Positions 1 through 7,363 are shown, counted from the stretch's first letter. The stretch: 19,816 nucleotides of DNA from CAZALT01 sp964485515 (GCA_964485515.1 CAZALT010000052.1:1-19816); one strand, 5' to 3'. Notes: a model not told the origin generated them from the sequence alone. A program made the numbers and translations.

Positions 1-129
1 GATCCAGCTCGAACGGATTCGGCCACGGAGCCGTCGCGTCGCTGGGCGCCTGTGCCGCGGCTGCCCGAGTGCCCGAGGCTGTCTGAGCGCTCGCGGGTTG
101 CGCGATCGCTTCGCCACCGATCGCTGCCT
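1..129. other. unassigned edge region
   Basis: No gene can be assigned with confidence. A plus-strand frame open from the left edge ends at a TGA at 84-86 with an Ala/Gly-rich reading, and could be the tail of a gene converging on the FhuF-like gene. A minus-strand frame running off the left edge has no convincing start codon. Third-position G/C is about as high in both, so codon bias does not decide between them. Confidence 0.3.
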
Positions 130-999
130 TCAGCCTGGGACGTGGGACGCCAGCCAGGTTCGCCAGCGGTCGTTGCGGTCGTCGTCGTCGATGAGGGGGC
201 ACGAGGCGCAGTAGCGCTCCGGGCCTTCGCCGGCCCCGGGCGCCTTGTAGATCATGCAGCAGGTGCCCCGGCGGCAGAAGAGGGTATGGCCTCGTGCCCA
301 CGTGAGGTCGACGACCGTCGGGCGCACCTTGAGCAGTGGCTGGCGGGCCGCGATCGCGTCGATGATCTCGCCGGTGGTCGCCGCCACGGCGCGCTGGGCG
401 TCGTCGGTGCCGTCGAAGCGGCGGGTGGTCCACAGCATGGAGGTCAGCAGGTCGTCGGCGAGCGAGCCCCACATCCCTCGCACGCCGTAGGGCGCGACGG
501 TGCGGATGGCGGTGAACAGCGGATCGAGGGTGGCCACCACAGCTCCGGCGAAGGAGCCGACCAGCGCGGCCCGATCTGGAATGGGCTCCGCGTCTCGATG
601 GCCGTCGCCGGCTGACCCCGTGACGCACCGGTACGAGGGCCGCTCGAAGGCGATCCGGTCGTAGTACCGCCCGCCCTCGCTTCGTCGGATCCAGAGGTTC
701 TCACCGGAGACCTCGGGCACGACGCCCTCGAACACGAGGAGCATCGCGGTGGGTATGGCGACGCACGATCCGAGGCCGCTGGCCAGCTCGGACGCGGTCA
801 CGTCCCGGGGACGGACCCCGTCCCTCGTCCGTCCGGCGATCCACGCCAGCTCGGTCTCGATCGCGCCCGGCGTGCCGAGAGCGTCGAGTCGGAACCAGCC
901 TGCCCCGGGGTCCGGCGCGCCCAGCTCGAGGACCTGGTTCGCATCCCGTTGGGCGATGCCCGCCGCTGCCCACGCCAACGGGTGGTCCGTCACGTTCAC
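130..999 (-). CDS. FhuF-like (2Fe-2S)-binding protein
   Basis: Predicted 289-residue cytoplasmic protein resembling FhuF-type ferric-siderophore reductases, which release iron from imported siderophores by one-electron reduction. The C-terminus carries the family's cluster ligands: adjacent cysteines at 247-248, then C264 and C267 followed by Pro-Leu, the CC-x(n)-C-x2-C pattern. The rest of the protein is divergent. The spacing after the paired cysteines (15 residues) is longer than the roughly 10 usual in the family. I chose the GTG at 999 because a TAGCGA box lies 7 bases upstream, suiting a leaderless start. An in-frame start at 1107 would add 36 low-complexity residues. It diverges from the copper repressor gene, with 186 bases between the starts. 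No siderophore genes are visible nearby, so the substrate is unknown. Confidence 0.75.
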   Translation of the reverse strand: MNVTDHPLAWAAAGIAQRDANQVLELGAPDPGAGWFRLDALGTPGAIETELAWIAGRTRDGVRPRDVTASELASGLGSCVAIPTAMLLVFEGVVPEVSGENLWIRRSEGGRYYDRIAFERPSYRCVTGSAGDGHRDAEPIPDRAALVGSFAGAVVATLDPLFTAIRTVAPYGVRGMWGSLADDLLTSMLWTTRRFDGTDDAQRAVAATTGEIIDAIAARQPLLKVRPTVVDLTWARGHTLFCRRGTCCMIYKAPGAGEGPERYCASCPLIDDDDRNDRWRTWLASHVPG

Positions 1000-1006
1000 C
1001 GGTCCA

Positions 1007-1012
1007 TCGCTA
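1007..1012 (-). promoter_or_regulatory. candidate -10 box for the FhuF-like gene
   Basis: TAGCGA on the minus strand, 7 bases before the GTG at 999. Transcription would begin at or next to the start codon, giving a leaderless mRNA. The last base departs from the TAnnnT consensus. Confidence 0.35.
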
Positions 1013-1121
1013 TCGCCATCACCATCACGCCATGATTCCCGTTCTGGCGTGTGGTTTGCGCGCTGGGCGCGCAAGATCGACGCAATTTGGGTCTGCCGGG
1101 GCCGCACGACCCTTCGTCCAG

Positions 1122-1141
1122 ATACCCCGTATGGGTATGCT
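1122..1141 (+). promoter_or_regulatory. CsoR-type operator overlapping a -10 box
   Basis: A perfect inverted repeat, ATACCC-CGTAT-GGGTAT, occupies 1122-1138. This matches the A/T-flanked C-tract/G-tract palindrome typical of CsoR-family operators. Its right arm overlaps TATGCT (1136-1141), a TAnnnT -10 box that would start transcription near 1148 and leave a leader of about 38 bases before csoR. Repressor bound here would block the polymerase, so autoregulation is the natural reading. Confidence 0.8.
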
Positions 1142-1185
1142 CCATCCGACCGATGTGGCTTCGGGCCACGTCACGGAGGTGCGCG

Positions 1186-1470
1186 ATGCGTGGGTACACG
1201 CTCGACAAGGACGACTACCTCAAGCGGCTGCGGCGCATCGAGGGCCAGGTGCGCGGCTTGCAACGGCTCATCGAGGAGGACACGTACTGCATCGACGTGC
1301 TCACGCAGGTCAGCGCGGTCACCAAAGCGCTCGAGAGCGTCGCGGTGGGCCTGCTCGACGAGCACGTGCGTCACTGCGTGCGAGACGCGGCGCTCGGCGA
1401 CGACGTGGAGCACGCCGACGAGATGATCAGCGAGGCCATGAAGGCCATCGAGCGCCTGGTCAAGAGCTGA
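1186..1470 (+). CDS. csoR: CsoR-family copper-sensing repressor
   Basis: 94-residue all-helical DUF156 repressor. It contains the family segment around RRIEGQVRGLQRLIEED (16-32) and the three Cu(I) ligands in canonical order and spacing, C35-H60-C64, equivalent to C36-H61-C65 of the Mycobacterium tuberculosis protein. Retention of the histidine argues for Cu(I) sensing rather than the persulfide-sensing CstR subgroup, which lacks it. GGAGGT at 1175-1180 sits 5 bases before the ATG and fixes the start. A matching palindrome lies just upstream, so it probably represses itself until copper binds. No copper ATPase or chaperone gene is in the window, so its other targets are not visible. The convergent neighbour is a TauE/SafE permease, an association also known for persulfide-sensing relatives. 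Confidence 0.9.
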   Translation: MRGYTLDKDDYLKRLRRIEGQVRGLQRLIEEDTYCIDVLTQVSAVTKALESVAVGLLDEHVRHCVRDAALGDDVEHADEMISEAMKAIERLVKS

Positions 1471-1484
1471 TCGCCGCGCCAGAC

Positions 1485-1500
1485 GGCGCCAGACGGCGCC
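1485..1500. terminator. candidate hairpin after csoR, within a short direct repeat
   Basis: GGCGCC-AGAC-GGCGCC forms a 6-bp all-G/C stem with a 4-base loop, 15 bases after the csoR stop. It arises from a tandem repeat of AGACGGCGCC at 1481-1500. There is no T-run, so it would be a weak or factor-assisted terminator between convergent genes. Confidence 0.4.
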
Positions 1501-1564
1501 AGGCGCCCGGAGTGGGCCTCACGCCGGTCAGGCGATGCCGCCCGACGTGCGATGGGGACGGTCG

Positions 1565-2353
1565 TCAGGCGATGGCGAGCTTGACGACGAGGTAGGCGGC
1601 GAGACCGACCATGAGGACACCGAACGCGCCCTGGAGACGGTGGGTCGGGAGCCGAGGGGCGAGACGACCCCCGAGGTAGGTGGCCGGGACCAGTCCGATG
1701 GCGAAGGGGATGGCGACCAACCACGCCAGCTCGCCCACGAGGATGTGCGTGGCGAGGATGGGGATGGTGAGCACGGTCGCCACGACCAGGCTGGTCCCGG
1801 CCGCGACGTCGCGGTCGAGGCCGAGCATCAACAAGAAGAGCGGCACGAGGAGGAATCCACCGGCGTTGGCGAGCAGACCAGAGGCGAAGCCGACGAGGAC
1901 GGCCATGGTGGGCACGAACAGCGGAGCGGTCCGCCGGGCGAGGTGCACGTTCGCCGCGGCGAGGTCTCGCTCGGCATCAGGGGTGCGGAGCGTGTTGGCC
2001 GTGCGGTGCGTCTCGACGACGATGCGCACGCCGACCACGAAGGCGATGCCGGCGGACGCCAGCACGAGGACCGTCCCCCCGAGCCATTGGCTCACGAACG
2101 CGCCGACGACGGCGGCGGGCAGGGCCGAGGCGATGACCCGCACGGCAAGGGGGCGATCGACGCGGCCTGAACGGTGGTAGGACCACGCGCCGGCTGCGGA
2201 TCCAGGGAGCAGGGCGGGCAGGGGACCGACGACGGCAGCCATGCCGGGCACGCCCATCAAGGCGAGGGCGGGCGTGGCGAACGCCGATCCGACGCCGAAG
2301 ATCCCGTAGAGGAGTCCGACGAGAGCTCCGGCGGCGACGATCAGAGGTGGCAT
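1565..2353 (-). CDS. TauE/SafE family membrane permease
   Basis: 262-residue integral membrane protein made largely of hydrophobic helices, in two halves separated by a polar loop (roughly residues 108-135, containing THRTANTLRTPDAERD). This is the usual layout of TauE/SafE transporters, which export or import sulfite, sulfoacetate or related organosulfur anions. The N-terminal helix has the typical Gly-rich GLLYGIFGVG segment, and the second half contains GFASGLLANAGGFLLVP. I chose the ATG at 2353 because GGGGTG precedes it. In-frame starts at 2371 and 2389 would add 6 or 12 polar residues and lack a purine-rich site. It diverges from the LysR gene across about 70 bases, so that regulator is the obvious candidate to control it. 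The substrate cannot be read from sequence. Confidence 0.85.
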   Translation of the reverse strand: MPPLIVAAGALVGLLYGIFGVGSAFATPALALMGVPGMAAVVGPLPALLPGSAAGAWSYHRSGRVDRPLAVRVIASALPAAVVGAFVSQWLGGTVLVLASAGIAFVVGVRIVVETHRTANTLRTPDAERDLAAANVHLARRTAPLFVPTMAVLVGFASGLLANAGGFLLVPLFLLMLGLDRDVAAGTSLVVATVLTIPILATHILVGELAWLVAIPFAIGLVPATYLGGRLAPRLPTHRLQGAFGVLMVGLAAYLVVKLAIA

Positions 2354-2386
2354 CACCCCATTTCGCGCCATCCCGGGAGATAAGTC

Positions 2387-2398
2387 CAACGCATGTTG
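2387..2398. promoter_or_regulatory. dyad in the permease-LysR intergenic region
   Basis: CAAC-GCAT-GTTG lies in the 70 bases between the divergent permease and LysR genes. LysR-type regulators usually bind interrupted dyads in such positions, so this is a candidate site, but it is short. Confidence 0.35.
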
Positions 2399-2411
2399 TC
2401 AATGAACTCCA

Positions 2412-2417
2412 TAAGCT
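2412..2417 (+). promoter_or_regulatory. candidate -10 box, leaderless lysR transcript
   Basis: TAAGCT fits TAnnnT and ends 6 bases before the ATG at 2424. No ribosome-binding site is present before that ATG, so transcription probably starts on it. Confidence 0.5.
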
Positions 2418-2423
2418 AACCAT

Positions 2424-3347
2424 ATGGACGTTCGTCAACTCGAGTACGTCGTCGCCGTGGTCGACCACGGGGGCTTCACCGCCGCGGCGCACGCGCTGCA
2501 CGTCTCGCAGCCGGCGTTGTCCCAGGCGGTCGCCGCGCTCGAGGCCGATCTCGGCGTCGTGCTCTTCGACCGCTTGGGTCGCACCGTGCAGCTCACGGCG
2601 GCGGGGGAGTCGCTTCTCGCTCCGGCCCGTCAGGTGATCCACGACCTGGAGCTGGCGCGGGCCGCGGTCGACGATGCCGCGTCGCTGCGGCGGGGCCACC
2701 TCGACCTCGTCTGCCTCCCGACGATGGCCGTGCACCCGGTGGCACGATTCGTGGGCGAGTTTCGGCTCCGTCACCCCGGCGTCGTGGTTCGCCTCACACA
2801 ACCGGAAGGCCTCGTGGACCTGCTCGCCGAGCTCCGCTCCGGCGCCAGCGAGGTCGGGTTCACCGAGCTGCCCGTGCGTGGGGACGGGCTCGAATCGTTC
2901 GAGATCGGCCGCCACGACTACGTCGCGCTCCTGCCCCCGGGCTTCGTCGAACGGGGCACGAAGGTCTCCGTCAAGAAGCTGGCCGGTCTGCCCCTCATCA
3001 CGACGCCGGTCGGCACGTCGTCGCGGCGCCTGCTCGACGAGGCGCTCAGCGACGCGGGCCTCGAACCGACGATCGCGGTCGAGACCGACCACCGCGAAAC
3101 GATCGTGCCGCTCGTGCTCGCCGGGGCCGGAGCTGCGGTGCTGCCCCGTCCGCTGGCGGCCGACGCCGAACGGCAGGGCGCGGTCGTCAAGGTCATCGCT
3201 CCCGCCATCAGCCGTCGTGTTGGCGTCGTGTGGCGATCAGGGCCGGTGTCTCCCGCCGCCCAGGTGCTGCTGCGGTTGGCCGGCGTCGACGAGATCACCG
3301 CCCCGGCGGTGGCGACCAAGGCGCGCCCGCGCCCGCGGCGACGGTGA
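2424..3347 (+). CDS. LysR-type transcriptional regulator
   Basis: 307 residues, the normal LTTR length. The N-terminal winged helix-turn-helix spans about residues 1-60 (MDVRQLEYVVAVVDHGGFT, then the recognition region with VSQPALSQAVAALEADLG and LFDR). A periplasmic-binding-like effector domain with two lobes fills the rest, starting near LDLVCLPTMAVHPVARFV. The tail is short and Arg-rich. The start is the first ATG, 6 bases after a -10 box and without a ribosome-binding site. Divergence from the TauE/SafE permease suggests that the regulator controls the permease in response to its substrate, the usual arrangement in this family. The effector is unknown. Confidence 0.92.
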   Translation: MDVRQLEYVVAVVDHGGFTAAAHALHVSQPALSQAVAALEADLGVVLFDRLGRTVQLTAAGESLLAPARQVIHDLELARAAVDDAASLRRGHLDLVCLPTMAVHPVARFVGEFRLRHPGVVVRLTQPEGLVDLLAELRSGASEVGFTELPVRGDGLESFEIGRHDYVALLPPGFVERGTKVSVKKLAGLPLITTPVGTSSRRLLDEALSDAGLEPTIAVETDHRETIVPLVLAGAGAAVLPRPLAADAERQGAVVKVIAPAISRRVGVVWRSGPVSPAAQVLLRLAGVDEITAPAVATKARPRPRRR

Positions 3348-3366
3348 TCGAGGGCTCAGCCCCCGA
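3348..3366. terminator. candidate bidirectional hairpin between lysR and tetR ends
   Basis: TCG-A-GGGC / TCA / GCCC-C-CGA can fold into a 7-bp stem with one A-C mismatch. It fills most of the 24 bases between the two convergent stop codons. No T-run follows on either strand. Confidence 0.4.
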
Positions 3367-3371
3367 GAGCA

Positions 3372-3986
3372 CTAGCCAGGGACGGGGTCGAGGCCTCGCA
3401 AGCCGGCCCAGGCCAGCTGCGCCACGCCGTCGGCCAACCGGTCGGCCGAGAGCTCGAGGTCGTTGGTGAGCCAGTGGCGGCACGTCGTCTCGGCCAGCCC
3501 GACGACGCCGTAGGCGAGCAGGCGACGATGCTCGACGTCGAGGCCTTCGACGACGATGAGCTCGGCGATGTAGTCGGCGATGTCGGACTCGACGCGCTGC
3601 GCCTCAGCGATGAAGTCGGGATCGCGTCGGGTGTCGCCGACGAACAGCACCGCGAAGCTGAGCGGTGACTCGCCGACCCACCGGAAGTACGCCGAGATGC
3701 CCATCTCGACCTGTTCGCGGGGGGTCGAGGCCGCGGCCACGCCCTTGGCCACCTCGGCGCGCAACCGATCGCCGACATCGCGGAGCACTTCGAGATAGAG
3801 GTCGCGCTTGGACGAGAAGTGCTGGTAGAGCACCGGCTTGGTGACCCCGGCTGCGTCAGCGATGTCGTTCATCGACGCGAGGTGGAACCCTTGCTCGCCG
3901 AACACCCGCAACGCGGCGTCGAGCAGTTGCGCGCGGCGTTGCGCGGCGGGAAGGCGGACGGTACGAGCGGGGGCGAGGTCGGACAT
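3372..3986 (-). CDS. TetR-family transcriptional regulator
   Basis: 204 residues. The N-terminal helix-turn-helix runs from about residue 16 to 62: AAQRRAQLLDAALRVFGEQGF, then ASMNDIADAAGVTKPVLYQHFSSKRDLYLEVL, the canonical TetR recognition helix pattern. The C-terminal ligand-binding domain is divergent, as is usual, so the ligand cannot be predicted. It contains LSFAVLFVGDTRRDPDF, a pattern seen in actinobacterial members. A TAGGCT box (4001-3996) lies 9 bases before the ATG, and no clear ribosome-binding site is present. The gene stands alone between convergent lysR and the glycosyltransferase operon. No divergent target gene adjoins it, so its regulon may be elsewhere. Confidence 0.92.
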   Translation of the reverse strand: MSDLAPARTVRLPAAQRRAQLLDAALRVFGEQGFHLASMNDIADAAGVTKPVLYQHFSSKRDLYLEVLRDVGDRLRAEVAKGVAAASTPREQVEMGISAYFRWVGESPLSFAVLFVGDTRRDPDFIAEAQRVESDIADYIAELIVVEGLDVEHRRLLAYGVVGLAETTCRHWLTNDLELSADRLADGVAQLAWAGLRGLDPVPG

Positions 3987-3995
3987 GTTGCGATG

Positions 3996-4001
3996 AGCCT
4001 A
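3996..4001 (-). promoter_or_regulatory. candidate -10 box for tetR
   Basis: TAGGCT (minus strand) ends 9 bases before the ATG at 3986, so the leader would be only a few bases or absent. Confidence 0.45.
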
Positions 4002-4044
4002 ACGACCGCACCTGTTGCTCACGCCGTCACCCCCGCCACCCTCC

Positions 4045-4082
4045 GATGGCCGCCATCCCGGCCACCATCCGATGGTCACCGG
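4045..4082. terminator. two adjacent CCG-loop hairpins
   Basis: GATGG-CCG-CCATC (4045-4057) is followed immediately by CCGG-CC-ACCAT-CCG-ATGGT-CA-CCGG (4058-4082). Both are perfect 5-bp stems around the same CCG loop, the second extended by an outer self-complementary CCGG. They lie just downstream of the small membrane protein gene (minus) and upstream of tetR, so termination of the glycosyltransferase operon is the simplest role. There is no T-run. Confidence 0.4.
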
Positions 4083-4103
4083 CGGGTCGAGGCGCGAACG
4101 TCA

Positions 4104-4400
4104 TCACGACTGCCGGCCGGGGTCGGCGTCGTCTCGCACCGCCGCCTTCACCATGTACAGGAGGAGCATGGACGGGGCAAGGAAGATGGAGCCGGCGACG
4201 AGACCGATCTCGACCGTGACGATGATCGGGGTGCTGAAGTCACCGAAGAACCCGACGAAGAACGCCACGAGCGCGATGGCGTAGAGCACGTACCCCACGC
4301 GGCAGCCCGCCTTGGCGGCGGCGTTCCACTTGGCGCGTCGCACGAGGATCGGGTCCGACGGAGGGGGTCCGCCCGGAGCTGCATCGGAGGTGGGGGTCAC
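4104..4400 (-). CDS. small two-helix membrane protein, function unknown
   Basis: 98 residues. A Pro/Gly-rich N-terminus (1-20) is followed by a basic stretch and two predicted transmembrane helices, about 35-52 and 58-83, with a short loop (GDFST) between them and a polar C-terminal tail. The GTG start (4400-4398) overlaps the TGA of the upstream glycosyltransferase as GTGA, so the two are probably cotranscribed and translationally coupled. I do not recognise a named family. The coupling suggests a role at the membrane linked to the glycosyltransferase, but this is inference. Confidence 0.75.
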   Translation of the reverse strand: MTPTSDAAPGGPPPSDPILVRRAKWNAAAKAGCRVGYVLYAIALVAFFVGFFGDFSTPIIVTVEIGLVAGSIFLAPSMLLLYMVKAAVRDDADPGRQS

Positions 4401-5449
4401 GGCAACCAGCCTGCCTCAGCCAGGAGCGCTTCGAGACGCCGGCGCATCGCCTCGATCGACAGGTGCTCGGCAACCACGGTCCGGTTGCGGTCGAGTAGCT
4501 CGGGCTCAGGGCTGTGCAGCCACGCCTCGAGCGGGGCGAGATCATCGGCATCGAACCACTCGAAGCCGAGGGCGCGGAGCTCGGCACCGACCGGATAGGG
4601 GCCGACGACGACGGGGCGACCGTGCAGCGACGCCTCGACGGGCGGATTGCCGAACCCCTCCCAGGTCGAGGGGTACACGACGAGGTCCGCTGCGGCGTAG
4701 AGGTCGGCGAGCACCTGGGCGGGCCGATGGATGACGGGGCACGGCGGCGCGGCGAGCAGACCCTCGAGCGTGGGCGCGTAGCCCTCTTCGGCCGGACCGG
4801 TCAGCCAGTAGGTGCCACCGAGTCGGGCGGTCACGTCCAACGCGACGGGGATCGCCTTGCGCTCGATGGCGCGCACGGGGTGGGCGACGAGCAACGTGTC
4901 GTCGGCGGCGCCGAGCTCGCGGCGGGTGGTCACCCGGTCACCCGCGGGCTGGTGCACGTCGAAGCCGTTGTAGATCGTGGTGGCCGTGAACCCTCGCTGG
5001 GCGAGCTCGTGGCGCGTGAGGTCGTTGATCGCCACGTGGCGCCACGCCGGGTCATCGACCGGCAGGGCATCGATGTGCTGGTAGCGCACCCGTTGCCACG
5101 GGGGATCGTGGTGGTGCAGCAAGGCAGCACGGCCGCGCAGCACCCGGGCCACCGCATCCGAGGCGGGTAGGTTCATCGGGATCGTGAGCAGGTTCTCCAC
5201 CACCACGAGGTCGACGTCGCGGAGCGCCTGGTCCAGGAGGGCTGCCAGCGCGTCGACGTCCTGGTCGGCAGGGGCATCGAGGGCGAGGCCGGGCACGAGC
5301 CGGTCGACCGGGCCGTCGCCCGCCACGGTGATCACGGCGAACCCGAAGGACCGGAACGCGTCGATCCACGTGTCGGCCACGATGGACACGCCGTCGGTGA
5401 GACCGAGGCGGAACGAGAGGAAGGCGCAGGTGGGCGCGTCGGCCAGCAT
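4397..5449 (-). CDS. GT4-type glycosyltransferase (group 1)
   Basis: 350 residues with GT-B architecture. The N-terminal half (starting LADAPTCAFLSFRLGLTDG) is the likely acceptor domain. The C-terminal half carries the nucleotide-sugar site, with the GT4 signature E-x7-E at E264 and E272 inside YPSTWEGFGNPPVEA. Such enzymes transfer a sugar from an activated donor with retention of configuration. Donor and acceptor cannot be told from sequence. There is no signal peptide, so it is probably cytoplasmic or peripheral to the membrane. It is followed by the overlapping small membrane protein gene and diverges from a glycoside hydrolase with only 18 bases between start codons. I see no clear ribosome-binding site before the ATG. 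The pairing with an MGH1-like hydrolase hints at synthesis and turnover of a small glycoside, without proof. Confidence 0.85.
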   Translation of the reverse strand: MLADAPTCAFLSFRLGLTDGVSIVADTWIDAFRSFGFAVITVAGDGPVDRLVPGLALDAPADQDVDALAALLDQALRDVDLVVVENLLTIPMNLPASDAVARVLRGRAALLHHHDPPWQRVRYQHIDALPVDDPAWRHVAINDLTRHELAQRGFTATTIYNGFDVHQPAGDRVTTRRELGAADDTLLVAHPVRAIERKAIPVALDVTARLGGTYWLTGPAEEGYAPTLEGLLAAPPCPVIHRPAQVLADLYAAADLVVYPSTWEGFGNPPVEASLHGRPVVVGPYPVGAELRALGFEWFDADDLAPLEAWLHSPEPELLDRNRTVVAEHLSIEAMRRRLEALLAEAGWLP

Positions 5450-5467
5450 GAGGAGGATGAGGAGTCG

Positions 5468-6670
5468 ATGAGCGCAGGAGGCGAGGGCGGTGCGCCGGGT
5501 GACCGCACGCTACCGGTCGATCTGGAGGCCGCGTGTCGGTCCGTGCTCGAGGAGAACTGGTACGAGGCGGGGTACACCGTCCCGAACCGGTCGACCTACC
5601 CCTACCAGTGGCTCTGGGACTCGTGCTTCCACGCCCTCGTGTGGGCACGACTGGGCGAGGTCGACCGTGCCCGCCGCGAGCTGCGCCATCTGTTCCGAAC
5701 CCAGGACGCGGCCGGGTTCGTGCCCCACGTCGACTACGAGTTCGATCCGAGGGCGCAGGCGGCCTTCTGGGGTCGTGCGGGGTCGTCGTCGATCACGCAG
5801 CCACCGCTGTACGGACACACGATCGCGGAGCTCGTCCGCTCCGGGGTCGACGTGCCGGCCGACCTCATCGACCATGCGCGGGCCGGTCTGCGGTTCCTCA
5901 TCGACGACCGGGCTCGGGACGAGGCCTCGGGGCTGGTCACGATCGTGCATCCGTGGGAGTCCGGAGCCGACGACAGCCCTCGGTGGGATCACTGGGCGGG
6001 CGCCACGTTCGAGCTCGCCCGCTGGTACGACCGCAAGGGCGAGCTCGTGGCGTCGATCGGGCGATCGGCGCAAGGGTCACCCATCGACAACCCCGACTTC
6101 GGTGCGGCACCGGCGGGGTTCAACGCCCTCGTCGCCTTCAGCGCCTTCGAGCTCTGTTCGGTGATCGACGACGACCACCTCGCCTCGGGTGCCGCGGCCA
6201 TCACGACGGCACTCGACGATCGGTGGGATGACCGCCTCGGCACCTGGGTGGACGCCGGTCCCTCCTCGGCGGCATCGGGGCGGATCCGGACGCTCGAAGG
6301 GCTGCTCCCGTTGCTCGTCGAGGGCGATGACCGCCGTGTCGATCGCGTCGTCACCGAACTCGTCGATCCTGAAGCGTACGGCGCACCGTACGGACCACGT
6401 GGGGTGCATCGCGGCGAGGCGGTCTACGGCGAGGACACCTACTGGCGCGGCCCGGCATGGCCTCAGCTCTCCTACCTCCTGTGGATCGCGGCGGTGCGAC
6501 ACGGCCGCGTCGATGCTGCGGACCGCTTGGGTCGGGCCCTCGTCGACGGAGCCGCGAGGTCCGGGTTCGCCGAGTACTGGAACGCCGACACGGGCTCAGG
6601 GCTCGGCGCCCGACCTCAGTCGTGGGCGACCCTCGCGCTCCTCGCCGCCGGAGGGCCGCGGACGGGGTGA
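5468..6670 (+). CDS. MGH1/GH63-like glycoside hydrolase
   Basis: 400 residues with motifs of the (alpha/alpha)6-barrel family that includes mannosylglycerate and glucosylglycerate hydrolases. WLWDSCFH (48-55) is the substrate-pocket motif. HPWESGADDSPRWD (161-174) contains the probable general acid D169, and FAEYWNADTG contains the probable base E369. These assignments are by analogy with glucosylglycerate hydrolase and were not tested by alignment. At 400 residues it is somewhat shorter than characterised glucosylglycerate hydrolases (about 446). No signal peptide is seen, so a cytoplasmic role such as recycling a compatible solute or small glycoside is likely. GAGGAG at 5459-5464 and AGGAGG at 5451-5456 precede the ATG. 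The exact substrate is unknown, and trehalase-like or glucoamylase-like activities remain possible. Confidence 0.8.
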   Translation: MSAGGEGGAPGDRTLPVDLEAACRSVLEENWYEAGYTVPNRSTYPYQWLWDSCFHALVWARLGEVDRARRELRHLFRTQDAAGFVPHVDYEFDPRAQAAFWGRAGSSSITQPPLYGHTIAELVRSGVDVPADLIDHARAGLRFLIDDRARDEASGLVTIVHPWESGADDSPRWDHWAGATFELARWYDRKGELVASIGRSAQGSPIDNPDFGAAPAGFNALVAFSAFELCSVIDDDHLASGAAAITTALDDRWDDRLGTWVDAGPSSAASGRIRTLEGLLPLLVEGDDRRVDRVVTELVDPEAYGAPYGPRGVHRGEAVYGEDTYWRGPAWPQLSYLLWIAAVRHGRVDAADRLGRALVDGAARSGFAEYWNADTGSGLGARPQSWATLALLAAGGPRTG

Positions 6671-6723
6671 CCGACGAGCAGAGCTCAGCGATCGGGTTCG
6701 GCTCGACCCATCAGCGCGGCGAA

Positions 6724-6781
6724 GGGCCCGATGAGCAACCACGACCACCTTCGGTGCGCCGGCGGCCGCGCTCATCGGCCC
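6724..6781. terminator. long inverted repeat between convergent genes
   Basis: GGGCCCGATGAGC (6724-6736) pairs with GCTCATCGGCCC (6770-6781), a 12-bp stem with one bulged C. The 33-base loop itself holds a small hairpin CACC-TTC-GGTG (6746-6756). It sits between two converging stop codons, so a bidirectional terminator is likely despite the absence of a T-run. Confidence 0.6.
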
Positions 6782-6790
6782 GGGTGTGCG

Positions 6791-7270
6791 CTAGAAGCGA
6801 TTGAGGTGCGGTTCGCCGGCGAAGAAGAACTCGCTGGTGCGAACGAGCCGGTCCTGATCGGACTCCGGCTCGGTTGCCGCGTCGTCGTCCTGGTAGCGGG
6901 TGACGAACGGGGCCTCGTCGCCAGGAGGGGCCGGGGCCGGTTCAGCAGGTGCGATGCGCTCGGTCCTGGGCCGTTCGGCGAACAGCGCGGCGGCTGCCTC
7001 CCGGTCGGCGGAGGTGATGTGCACCTCGCCCGACAGGTCACGGGTGAGCGCGAGGTGGTTGCGGGGATCGGGGACGGCTTCGACGATGGACCAGAGGGCG
7101 GCCTCGGCACCGGTGGGGAGAGCCGCGCCGACCTTGCGCTCGTGGAGCACGAGGTGCGGAAGGTGGATCCCCCGGTGGCTGAGACCGAGCGAGACGACGA
7201 TCACGATCGACGCGGCGAGGACCACGAAGACGACGATGCCGGTGAGGAGGGGATTCAGTTCTCCGAACAC
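6791..7270 (-). CDS. membrane-anchored protein of unknown function
   Basis: 159 residues. One predicted transmembrane helix (about 8-30, LLTGIVVFVVLAASIVIVVSLGL) is followed by a soluble domain of about 60 residues (SHRGIHLPHLVLHERKVGAALPTGAEAALWSIVEAVPDP), then an acidic, Pro/Ala-rich and probably disordered linker, and a C-terminal stretch (RTSEFFFAGEPHLNRF) with conserved-looking aromatic residues. I do not recognise a family. The GTG start at 7270 lies 8 bases after a TAGGTT box and has no ribosome-binding site, so it is probably leaderless. It diverges from the crotonase pair and converges on the glycoside hydrolase. Membrane topology cannot be settled from sequence alone. Confidence 0.7.
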   Translation of the reverse strand: MFGELNPLLTGIVVFVVLAASIVIVVSLGLSHRGIHLPHLVLHERKVGAALPTGAEAALWSIVEAVPDPRNHLALTRDLSGEVHITSADREAAAALFAERPRTERIAPAEPAPAPPGDEAPFVTRYQDDDAATEPESDQDRLVRTSEFFFAGEPHLNRF

Positions 7271-7278
7271 GACAGAAA

Positions 7279-7284
7279 AACCTA
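7279..7284 (-). promoter_or_regulatory. candidate -10 box, leaderless transcript
   Basis: TAGGTT (minus strand) ends 8 bases before the GTG at 7270, placing the transcription start on or next to the start codon. Confidence 0.5.
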
Positions 7285-7363
7285 GGGGCGAAGTTCGGTG
7301 AGGGGGTGGATGATGCCGCCACGCCTGTCCGTGCCGGCCTCCCGCCCCGCCTGTGCCGGTCGC

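Noticed and set aside
1186..1470. Persulfide-sensing CstR instead of CsoR, suggested by the TauE neighbour
   Set aside because: The histidine ligand H60 is present with C35 and C64, which favours Cu(I). CstR proteins lack it. The neighbour alone is not enough.
1977..3092. Minus-strand open frame of 371 codons covering lysR and part of the permease gene
   Set aside because: It is antisense to two well-supported genes, and its composition is Arg/Asp/Gly-rich with no recognisable domain.
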